Shown piece by piece: positions 38,778 through 47,500 of a DNA stretch of 64,000 nt. Origin of the DNA: Urbifossiella limnaea (GTDB taxonomy: Bacteria > Planctomycetota > Planctomycetia > Gemmatales > Gemmataceae). Position 1 is the stretch's first letter. Each line of letters starts with the position of its first letter. A program made the position numbers and the translations under genes. The DNA is taken from positions 4,634,322 to 4,698,321 of the forward strand of contig NZ_CP036273.1 of the NCBI RefSeq assembly GCF_007747215.1. Reading direction: 5' to 3'. A model generated the notes under the pieces. That model saw only the letters and a list, made by a program, of their open reading frames with translations. It ran no database searches and was not told where the DNA came from.

Positions 38778-39960
38778 TTCACGATCCGGGTGATGGTGTC
38801 TATTCTGTCTCCGGCAGGATTCCCGACCCCGCCGAGGACCGGCCGTGATCCGCATCTCCCTACCGGACGACGACCTGCAACGCCTGGAAGCGACCTTCCG
38901 CGAGACCCCCGACGCCAAACTGCGGCACCGGGTCCAGATCGTCCTGATGGCCCACCGGGGCCGCCGCCACCCGGACATCGCGGCCGACACCGGCACCTCC
39001 CCGCGGTCCGTCCAACGGTGGCTCAACGCCTACCTCGACCGCGGGCTCGACGGGCTCCGCCCCCGGAAGGCACCCGGGGCCAAGCCCACGCTCACCCCCG
39101 ACCTGGCCCCGGTCCTCCGGCAGTGGGTCATCGACGGCCCCGCCAGGCACGGGCTCGACCGGGCCAACTGGACCTATCCCGAGTTGGCCGACCACCTGCT
39201 CAAGACCCGCGGCGTCCGGGTCGGGAAGTCGGCCCTCCAGGCGTTCGGAGCGAAGCACGGGATCCGCCCGTACCGGCCGACGTACCGATTCCTCCGCGGC
39301 GACCCGGCCAAGCAGGCGACGGCCCGGGAGGAGATCGCCGACCTCAAAAAGGGGCGGCGGCCGGCGACCTCGTCCTGCTGAGCCAGGACGAGGCCCGGTT
39401 CCCGATGGTCCCGACCCTCACCGCGACCCTTGGGGTGAAGGGCCACCGGCCGGTGGTGGGGACGCGGGACTGCAAGCACCTGCTGTACGTCTTCGCCGTC
39501 GTCAACCTAGCGACTGCCGCCGTCCACGCGAACCTGGTGGACAGCCCGAAGGACGCCAAGAAGAAGACCGGGAAGAGCAAGACCCGGCGGATGCAGGAGG
39601 CGTTCGCGGCCCACCTCCGGCACGTCGGCCGGATGTACCCGACCGGCATCCACAAGCGGGTGGTACTGCTCATCGACAACGCCCCGTGGCACCGGGGGAG
39701 GCCGATCGACGAGGCCCTGCGGGACAACCCGCACCTGGAGTTCAAGCGGCTCCCCAGCTACAGCCCGCAACTCAACCCGATCGAGCGGTTCTGGAAGCTC
39801 CTCCGACGCCGGGCGACCCACAACCGGCTGTTCGACACGCTCGCCGACCTGCGGCGGTCGATCCGGAGCAGCCTGAGCTACTACCAGACCGTGCGGGACC
39901 GAGTCCGAACCTTACTCGACCGCAAGGCGATGAAACGGACGCCCTCAACCGGATCGTGAA
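38778..39960 (+). mobile_element. IS630-family insertion sequence (about 1.18 kb)
   Basis: Ends carry matching inverted repeats (TTCACGATCCGG at 38778-38789 and CCGGATCGTGAA at 39949-39960, with further partial matches inward). The element is flanked by TGA on both sides (38775-38777 and 39961-39963). The usual IS630 duplication is TA, so whether TGA is a true target duplication is uncertain. It contains a single transposase split by a probable -1 frameshift. Confidence 0.8.
38845..39959 (+). CDS. IS630-family transposase, two frames joined by a -1 shift
   Basis: Frame 1 (38845-39381) encodes the DNA-binding part: ISLPDDDLQRLEATFRETPD, HRGRRHPDIAADTGTSPRSV then QRWLNAYLDRGLDGLRPRK and a second winged helix (WTYPELADHLLKTRGVRVGKSALQAF). 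Frame 2 (from about 39350) encodes the DDE core: LLSQDEARFPM (Asp), VVLLIDNAPWHRG (Asp), LNPIERFWKLLRRR (Glu). The frames overlap at CTCAAAAAGGGG (39344-39354); a -1 slip there gives a continuous protein of about 370 residues. Programmed frameshifting is known in several IS630 elements, so the copy is probably functional and not a mutant. Confidence 0.82.
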
Positions 39961-39994
39961 TGAGAAGGGCCGTCATCACGAGGGGAGGTGGGGG

Positions 39995-40282
39995 ATGTTT
40001 GCGACGATCCTGGGGCCGCTGGTGGACCGGGTGAAGGTGCTCCTGGCCGCCCAGGCGGTGCAGGAGCTGGAGGCCGACTTCCTGGCCGGCGCCGCCGGCC
40101 GGGCCGGTGGCCTGGACAAGCTCGCGGCGGCGTGGCAGGCGGACGGCCTCGACGGGGCCGCCGCGGAGGTCCAGCGGCGGTCCCGCGGGCTGAAGGCGGC
40201 GGCGGGCGACGGGCAGGGCGCGGTGGTCCCGTCGCCCCCGCCAGCGCTGCTGGCTCCTGGCCGGAAGCCGCGGCCGCAGTAG
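39995..40282 (+). CDS. Small uncharacterised protein, 95 residues
   Basis: ATG at 39995 has GGGGAGGTGGGGG directly upstream, a very strong ribosome site. MFATILGPLVDRVKVLLAAQ then AVQELEADFLAGAAGRAGGL and DKLAAAWQADGLDGAAAEVQ form amphipathic helices; the tail is Pro/Ala-rich (PPALLAPGRKPRPQ). No signal peptide or motif. It is followed 39 bp later by a 54-residue membrane protein with its own strong ribosome site, so they are probably co-transcribed. Function unknown. Confidence 0.6.
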   Translation: MFATILGPLVDRVKVLLAAQAVQELEADFLAGAAGRAGGLDKLAAAWQADGLDGAAAEVQRRSRGLKAAAGDGQGAVVPSPPPALLAPGRKPRPQ

Positions 40283-40321
40283 GCGGCGATATTCGACAAT
40301 CGAGACCGAAGGAGGTAAGTG

Positions 40322-40486
40322 ATGGGTGCGCGGCAGAAGTTGAACCAGCTCCACGCGACGGGGGCGGCGGTCGTGGCCGGGGTGCTGGGGCTGGCGTTCC
40401 AGTCGTGGTGGGCGTTCGTGGCGTTCCTGCTCGGGCTGCTCGGCCTGGGCGTGTGGGGCGGGAGCATCCGCCTCGCCCGGCGGTAG
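40322..40486 (+). CDS. Small membrane protein, 54 residues
   Basis: ATG at 40322 follows GAAGGAGGTAAGTG, close to an ideal ribosome site. MGARQKLNQLHATGAAVVAG then VLGLAFQSWWAFVAFLLGLL and GLGVWGGSIRLARR contain one or two hydrophobic helices (about 13-26 and 28-45) with positive ends, so it is an integral inner-membrane miniprotein. It pairs with the 95-residue ORF upstream and sits just before inverted-repeat array 2. Function unknown; a toxin-like or phage-related small membrane protein are both possible. Confidence 0.65.
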   Translation: MGARQKLNQLHATGAAVVAGVLGLAFQSWWAFVAFLLGLLGLGVWGGSIRLARR

Positions 40487-40590
40487 GCCGATGCAACGTG
40501 AACTCCGGACGGGCTCTGAGCCCGTCCGGGATTTCACTAGCCGTCGGCCGCCGAGGGCTCGGTGCAGGCGATCGGGACGAGACCGACCCC

Positions 40591-41220
40591 GCACGACTCT
40601 TCCGACCCGCGCTCGCAGGGTCGAGTCCCCTGGACCAGGAAGCCCGCGGTGTGGAGAGGCCGCAGCGGTCGGGACGAACGACAGTCGGAAGCGTCTTGCA
40701 CTACTCATGGTTCGACCCCTCGGCCCTAATTCCCTCGCGGCGACCCAGGTACTGCACGACTCTTCCGACCTTCGCCGACTGGATCGCGGGCGGTCGCCGA
40801 CAGTCGGAAGAGTCGTGCATTCTGCGCGGGTCGACAAGCGTTACCCCGCCGACCGATGCCCACAACCCCACGACCGGGAACTGCACGACTCTTCCGACCC
40901 TCGTCGTTATCGTCTGTCCCACGGGTCCGAGAGTCGGAAGAGTCGTGCGGCCGGGGCCGGGGCGTGGCCGGCTGGACGCGGCGGGGAGACGTCACGGGGC
41001 AACGGGAGGGCGACCTGCCTCACCATAGGCCTCCTCCCACCAGGGACACCGCGTACAGGTGGACCAGGCGCCGTCGATCCGACCCACCCACCCGCACGAG
41101 TCTTCCGACCCTCGCCCCGCTTGACGGCGGAGTCCGGTGTGACCGTCCCGATCCACCGGCGGAGGACATGCCGAGCCGGCCATCTCACCCCCGGGTGTCG
41201 AGAGTCGGAAGCGTCTTGCG
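40591..41220. repeat. Inverted-repeat array 2 (arm GCACGACTCTTCCGAC)
   Basis: Four consecutive inverted pairs with arms of about 16 bp: left arms at 40591, 40753, 40883 and 41094; right arms (GTCGGAAGAGTCGTGC or variants with GCGTCTTGC) at 40683, 40802, 40933 and 41204. Inner spacers are about 31-90 nt and differ in sequence; the orientation strictly alternates left-right. No gene or CRISPR-like direct repeat explains it. Confidence 0.8.
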
Positions 41221-41324
41221 GCTCGCGGACGGCTGCGCGGACGAGGATACGAGTCCAGGCCGCGACCCCCTCGGGATAACTGGGCGTCGGTCGGAGAGCG
41301 GCCTTGAAGGTGTTTCGTAACCGT

Positions 41325-42002
41325 TCACACCCCGTTGGGGAGGAGTGATGGAGCGGTGCTCATGGTTTTGGCCGCTTGAATCGCCTCGATCAAGAATCCC
41401 AGCACGTTTCGCCCCTGCTGACGGCAGGACGCAACCACCGTCAGCATCCGTTCCACGAACCGGCTGCCCGTGTCGCTGTCGGTGCCGTAACTGGTTTTCC
41501 GCCAGCACACGGCGTGGCGAACGGCCCGCTCCGCGGCGTTGTTGGTCGGTTCCACCCCGGCGGTCGATGCGAACGTCCACAGCGACGCCTCCACCGCCAG
41601 GACCTCCTGACAGGTGGCCGCCGTCCTGGCGCACGAGGATGCCGACCCGCGTCGAAGCAGGTTTCTCACCTCGACCCGCAGCCACGACACATACCGCGAG
41701 CGGAACCCAGCCCGGGTCAGCGTCCCGTCCCGCACACGCGGCCAGTGCTCGAACAGGATGTCGGCGTGCAGGAGCAGGTCCTCGCCGGTGGCCGACCCGG
41801 CATTCGTCCGGTCGATCATGGCCTGGAAGTCGCGCCGCAGGTGCGCCCAGCACACCTGCCGCTTGTCGCCGGGCAGGTGGGAGTACACGGGGAAGCGATC
41901 GGTGGTGAGCGTCGGGGGCCGGGGGCCGACCAGGTCGTCGAAGGCGGCCCGGTTCCGCCTGGGGCGGATGACGAACGCGGTCACGAGGGTGGTGACGGCG
42001 AC
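41325..42002 (-). pseudogene. IS66 tnpC, C-terminal half (split by IS4)
   Basis: Resumes after the IS4 insert as VAVTTLVTAFVIRPRRNRAA and continues with FDDLVGPRPPTLTTDRFPVY (second Asp), QVCWAHLRRDFQAMIDR, GVEPTNNAAERAVRHAVCWR (catalytic Glu) and GSRFVERMLTVVASCRQQGR. It ends close to the left terminal repeat. It joins in frame with 43500-44230 when the IS4 element and one 11-bp duplication are removed. Confidence 0.88.
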
Positions 42003-43499
42003 CAGGCCATTCACGGTGACGCATCCCGGTCGTAAGCCGTCCGCTGGCAGGGACTTGGCCAAGCCAGGGAGAGGGCGCGCCCATGCTGTTCGGTGGGGTC
42101 TTCGAGCGGTTCCTAGAGGAGAGCCCGCTCAGCGTGATGTCCCGGGCGACCATCGAGCACGCCCTCTCGGCCTCGGCCCTCGACGCGCTGTTCGACCGGA
42201 CCGCCGAGCGCGGGTACACCCGGGAGTTGCTGTTCTCCACGACGGTCGATCTGATGACCCTGGTGGTCGGCGGCAAGGCCCTCCACGTCCAGGCCGCCTA
42301 CCGGCACCTGCGGGACCGCGTCCCGGTCACCCTCAAGTGCGTCTACGACAAGCTCCGGAACATCGAGACGGGCGTGTCCGCGGGGCTGGTCGCGCACGTG
42401 TCGGGCCGGTGCGAGGGGCTGATCACCGCGCTGGGCGGGGGGTGCAAGAGCCTGCTGCCGGGCTACCGGGTGCGGGTCCTCGACGGCAACCACCTGGCCG
42501 CCACCCAGCGGCGGCTGGGCGTCACCCGGGGGCACACCGCCGGCCCCTTGCCCGGGCAGAGTTTGGTCGTGCTCGACCCGGCCCTGATGCTGGTCACCGA
42601 CATCGTCCCGTGCGAGGACGCCCACACCCAGGAGCGGGCGCTGATCGACCAGATTGTGCCGCTGGTGCGGGAGCGGGACGTGTGGGTCGCGGACCGCAAC
42701 TTCTGCACGGCGGAGTTCCTGTGTGAGGTGGCCGCCCGGCGGGCCTACGTCGTCATCCGACGCCACGGGAACCTGAGCGTCGAGGCCGAAGCCGGGTACG
42801 GGGCCGAGGTCGCGACGGACCGGGGCTGGGTGGGCGAGCGGCGGGTCTGGGTCTGCTGGGGTGGGGCGCGGTTGGTGCGCCTGCGGCAGGTGCGGGTGCG
42901 GCTGCGGGCGCCGACCGCGGACGGGGACGCGGAGGTGGAGATCCTGACCAACCTGCCGGCGAAGGTGCCGGCCAAGAAGGTGGCCGAGATCTACCTCAAG
43001 CGGTGGAAGATCGAGGGGGCCTTCCACGAGTTGACAGTCGCCTTGAACTGTGAGGTGAACACCCTGGGGTACCCCAGGGCCGCGCTGTTCGGGTTCTGCG
43101 TGGCGGTGGCCGCGTACAACGTGCTGGCCGTACTGAAGGCGGCCCTGCGGGCGGTGCATGGTGAGAAGAAGGTGCAGGAGGAGGTGTCGGGGTATTACCT
43201 GGCGCTGGAGTGGGCGATGGTGTACGCGGGGATGATGATCGCCCTGCCCGCGTCGGAATGGGAGGCGTTCGGTCCGATGCCCAGCCCGGAGTTGGCCGGC
43301 CACCTCCGCGAGTGGGCGGGCAAGGTCGACCTTGGGAGGATCAAGAAAGCGCCGCCCCGGAAGCCGACGAGGACGGCGACCCGACGGATCAAGGACAAGA
43401 GCCCACATGTTTCCACGGCCCGGTTGCTCGACGAGGGGAAGAAGACCCGTCAGGCGAAAGTCAGCCGGAATCCGTGAGTCTCACACCGTGAATGGCCTG
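42003..43499 (+). mobile_element. IS4-family element (1497 bp) inside IS66
   Basis: Terminal inverted repeats CAGGCCATTCACGGTG at both ends and an 11-bp direct repeat GTGACGGCGAC (41992-42002 and 43500-43510). Microhomology makes the exact boundary uncertain by one or two bases. It carries one intact transposase gene. Confidence 0.92.
42083..43477 (+). CDS. IS4-family transposase
   Basis: 464 residues. ATG at 42083 follows GGAGAGGGCGCGCCC. DDE residues: YRVRVLDGNHLAATQ (Asp), RDVWVADRNFCTAEF (Asp) and the IS4 signature YLKRWKIEGAFHELTVAL (Y-x2-R-x3-E-x6-K-like; Glu). Long beta-strand insert between the second Asp and Glu, as in other IS4 members. The tail is rich in Lys/Arg. It is complete and inserted antisense to the host IS66 gene. 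Probably active. Confidence 0.92.
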   Translation: MLFGGVFERFLEESPLSVMSRATIEHALSASALDALFDRTAERGYTRELLFSTTVDLMTLVVGGKALHVQAAYRHLRDRVPVTLKCVYDKLRNIETGVSAGLVAHVSGRCEGLITALGGGCKSLLPGYRVRVLDGNHLAATQRRLGVTRGHTAGPLPGQSLVVLDPALMLVTDIVPCEDAHTQERALIDQIVPLVRERDVWVADRNFCTAEFLCEVAARRAYVVIRRHGNLSVEAEAGYGAEVATDRGWVGERRVWVCWGGARLVRLRQVRVRLRAPTADGDAEVEILTNLPAKVPAKKVAEIYLKRWKIEGAFHELTVALNCEVNTLGYPRAALFGFCVAVAAYNVLAVLKAALRAVHGEKKVQEEVSGYYLALEWAMVYAGMMIALPASEWEAFGPMPSPELAGHLREWAGKVDLGRIKKAPPRKPTRTATRRIKDKSPHVSTARLLDEGKKTRQAKVSRNP

Positions 43500-44230
43500 G
43501 TGACGGCGACCCACAGCCAGGCCTTGTCTCGCCCCTGCTTCCAACCGGTTTCATCGACGTTGGCCGGTCGAGTCCGGGTGTGGTTCAGGGCGGCGGTGTG
43601 GATCGGCGCCAGCGCCGCCGCGGTTCGCTTCTGGAGGTCGCACACCGCCGCCGGGCTGATCGGCAGGCCGAACAGGTCGTTCATCGCCTGACGGATGGCC
43701 CGCTTGCCGAGCCGGTGGCCGGCGGCGAGCAGCGCCGTGACGGCCTGGGTGCGCGGCCCGTACCCGCCGACCGCGTCGGCCGGGAGCGGGGCGCAGGTGA
43801 CGGCCCGGCAGTGGGGGCAGGTCAGCCGGTGGCAGCGGTACTCGGTGACGTGGGCCTTGACCGCGGGGATCTCGTGAACCTGATGGACGAGCGGGCTCGG
43901 GTCGTCGCCGGCGAGGCGTTGGCAGCAGCGACGGCAGCGTGTGGGCTTCAGGGGAACGACGACGTCCGGCGGCAGGAGGGTGCGGTCGCGCTTGGGATGC
44001 CCGGGCTGTCCTCCTCGCTTGTTGCCGGTCGGGGGTTTGGGGGGTGCGGGCTTGGCGTGTGGCGGATCGGCCGACGGCGGGCGGGAGGAGTTGGCCGAGG
44101 TCTGGTTCAGCCGGGCTTCCAGGTCGGCGATACGGCGTTCCAGCCCGATGACGACGGCGGCGATCGCCGGCCGGAGGTTCGGCGGGATGGCGTCCCAGAG
44201 CTCGGCGGGGATGGACGCGGGCCGGGTCAT
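43500..44230 (-). pseudogene. IS66 tnpC, N-terminal half (split by IS4)
   Basis: Starts MTRPASIPAELWDAIPPNLR with a leucine-rich helix (VIGLERRIADLEARLNQTSANSSRPPS), the zinc-finger region (CRRCCQRLAGDDPSPLVHQV, CPHCRAVTCAPLP) and the first part of the DDE core up to ANVDETGWKQGRDKAWLWVA (first Asp in VDETGW). The frame is broken at 43500 by the IS4 element. Confidence 0.88.
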
Positions 44231-44572
44231 GCCCGAGGATGGCCGATGCCGCCAGCGCGGGTCAAGACAGACCCGCCGGGGTGTGAACGGTTACGGTGTT
44301 TCGATTTGGCAACACGTGTGGGCCGGACCGTGAACGGATTGGATGGAAGTTGAACGGCGGACATGTGGGGCAGCCAGAAATCTCAGCCCGGGGTAGAACC
44401 CGTCAATCTCCCACATTATCTTGAGCCGGGATCCGCGCCGCCGGTCGCACCTGCCCCCTCACCCGCGGGCCGGTACGGCCCCGGTTCTCGCAACCTGCCT
44501 ACAGGGACCAGCCTCCCCTGTCGGCTCGTCGGACTCGACCACCCCCACCGGTTACCGAGTACGGACTCTCCC

Positions 44573-47500
44573 ATGCCCCACCCCGCGTTCCGCTCCCTGC
44601 TCCGGACCCTCGCCGCACGACTCGGCCGGCCGGCCCGCCGCCCGCAGACGCCATCCCGGCCCGGGAATCGTCGCCCGGGCGTCGAGCTGCTCGAGGACCG
44701 GACCGTCCCGGCGAACGTCGGATTCGTCACCACGGCCGACGGGCTGGTCACGGACGCCGACCTGGACGGGACGTTCGAGGCCGCCTACGGCGGTGGCGAC
44801 ACCGTCCCCGTTAGGTGGCAGGCCTCGACCGGCGCGTCTCCGGGGATCGCCCGGGGGGTGTTCGAGTTCGACCTCTCCCGCCTCGCCCCGGGAACTACCA
44901 TCCGGGCCGCCACGGTGGGGCTGGACGTCACCGCGTTCACGGCCGGCACGGCCGCGCCCCAGGTCAACTTCGTCGTCTACGTCGGGGACGGGAGCGTGAC
45001 GACCGGCGACGGGGCCGCGCCCGGCGCGGTGGTCGGCTCGGCTTCCGTCACGGCGACCGGGTACCAGGAGTTCAGCCTGAACCCGGGCGTGTTCACGCAA
45101 CTCCTCCGGACCCCGACCGCCCGGAAAGTTACGGTCCGGGCCGAACTGCCGCAGGCGTCGGTCGCCTCGGTTACCTTCGCCGGGACGGAGTTCGGCGGCC
45201 GCCGGCCCGCCACCCTGACCCTCGACGTACCGGCGCCGGGGCCGTACCAGATGTTCGCCGACCCGGCGGTCGTCAGCGAGACGGCCGGGCCGAACGCAAC
45301 GACCGTGACCTTCGCCCGGTTCGGTGACCTGTCACTGCCGATCACCTTTACGCTGACCAGCAGTGACACGACCGAGGCGACGGTCCCGCCGTCGGTCACG
45401 TTCGCGGCCGGGGAGTACCAACTGACGTTCCCGGTCACCGCCGTGGACGACGCAATCGCGGACGACATCCAGCAAGTGTTCCTCACCGCCCAGGCGGTCG
45501 CCGCCGGGGAGGGGTCGCCCGTCGGGTTGGATACGACGTTCGGCGCCGGCGGGACGGCCGCGACGGACCTGCGGCTGGAGATCCAGCCGCCGCGGGCGAC
45601 CCTCGCCCGGCAGCCGGACGGGAAGCTCGTCGTCGCCGGTGAGGACGGCACGGGTGCCGCGGCCGTCCGCGTCCAGCGGTTCAACGCCGACGGCACCCCG
45701 GACAGCACGTTCGGGACCGGTGGCACGGTCACCACGCCGCTCCCCGACGGCGGATTCCCGGTCCCGTCCGACGTGGTGGTGCAACCCGACGGCAAGATCC
45801 TGGTCGGCGGGAAGTACGCGCAGGGGACCGGGACGGCATTCCTGGCCCGGTACAACGCCAACGGCACCCTCGACACCACCTTCGGGGCGGGAAGCCCCTC
45901 CGGTGGGCTCCGCACCGGCATTGCCGACCTGACGGCGATCAACGGGTGGGTCGAGGACGTCGCCGTCGACCTGGCGAACGGCCCGACGTTCGGCCGGATC
46001 ACGCTCGCCGTGGCGGCCAACGGGACGGTCTTCTTCCAGGCGGCCCGGCTGCTGCCCGACGGCACCTACGACACGAGCTTCGGCAGCCCCGCGACCCCCG
46101 GACGGATCGTTTACAGCAACGTCGCGGGGGGACCGTCCTACGGCGGCAACGCCCGGGCGGTGAGTGTCTACCCGGGCGGGAGCTTCCTCCTGGCCGGCGG
46201 GAACAAGGTGGCCCGGTTCCTCGCCAACGGGTCGCCGGACACCTCGTTCGGGTCCGGCGGGGTACGGCTCCTGGACTTCGGGACGCCGGCGGCCTTCACC
46301 GACATTTTTGCGATCGAGACCGACCAGGTCGGGCGGATCGTCCTCGGGGCGAGCGTCGCCACCGGGTCGGCGAGCGGGTCGACGAACAACTTCACCGACT
46401 TCGCCGCCGCCCGGCTCGACTCGGCCGGCTCACTGGATGCCACGTTCGGCGGGGACGGGACGGTGACGACCGGGTTCTCAACCGGCCTCGACGACGTGCC
46501 GAGCGCCCTGGTTCTTCAGCCGGACGGCCGGGTCGTGCTCGCGGGCTACGCCGAGCTGTCGGACAGCCCGCTGAACCGGCAGGCGGCGCTGGTCCGGTTC
46601 CTCCCGGACGGCACCCTCGACGCGGTCACGTTCGACGGCGACGGGCGGTTCCAGCAGTCGCTCGTGCCGAGCGACACCGAGGTGGTGTTTGATGCCGTCC
46701 TCCAGCCGGACGGCAAGCTGGTCGCGCTGGCCGGGTGGGGCACCGACTACCGGCTCGCCCGGTTCAACATGGGCCCCGCGCTCGCGTTCCCGAGTACGAC
46801 GGCCTCCGTCGTGGTCAGGGACGACGAGACGCCGAACCGCCCGCCGGCGGCACAGTCGTTCTCCGTGACGATCCCCGAGGACACGGTCCGGGGGATCAAC
46901 CTGCCGTTCGTCCAGGACCCCGAACTCGACCCGATCACGTACGAGATCCTCACCCAGCCGGCGGCCGGGACGGGCCGGGTCACCCTCAGCGGCAACGACC
47001 CGACGGTCGCGCGGTTCGTGTACTTCCCCGCACCCGACTTCGTCGGCACCACCACGTTCACCTACCGGGCGAACGACCCTCAGCTGACCGGCCCGACGGC
47101 GACGATCACCGTCAACGTGGTCGCGGTGGCCGGCGCCCCGGACGGCCCCGACGCCGCCTTCACGGTCGCCGCTGGCGGCACCCTCCAGGACCGCGTCACG
47201 GCCACCGACCCGAACGGCGACCCGCTGACGTACTCCGTCGTCACGGGGAACGGCCCGGCGCACGCGGACGTCTTCGCCGTGTTCTCGGACGGCCGGATTT
47301 TCTACCGGCCGGCCACCGGCTACGTCGGAACGGACAGCTTCATCTACACGGTGACCGACGGGACCGGCTCGGACGTCGGGATGGTGACGATCACCGTCCT
47401 GGGCGCGAACCGCCCGCCGGTCATCGACGACCAGACGGTCACCGCCGCCGAGGATACGCCGTTCGCCGGCACGTTGCTGGCGTCCGACCCGGACGGGCAG

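Larger units (their letters stand above)
41317..44294 (-). mobile_element. IS66-family element (single-gene type) carrying an IS4 insertion
   Basis: The ends are GTAACCGTTCACACCCCG (41317 onward) and its inverted match ending at 44294. They are flanked by a perfect 8-bp target duplication GGTGTTTC (41309-41316 and 44295-44302), exactly as expected for IS66. The only gene is tnpC, interrupted by the IS4 element at 42003-43499. Without it the element would be about 1.47 kb. Confidence 0.93.

Noticed and set aside
40605-40640. tRNA-like 3' end (CAGGG-TCGAGTC-CCCTG followed by GACCA)
   Set aside because: The loop lacks the invariant TTC start, and no acceptor, D or anticodon arm can be built from the preceding sequence.
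40591-41220. CRISPR array
   Set aside because: The repeats alternate in orientation, spacers differ widely in length, and no cas gene is present.
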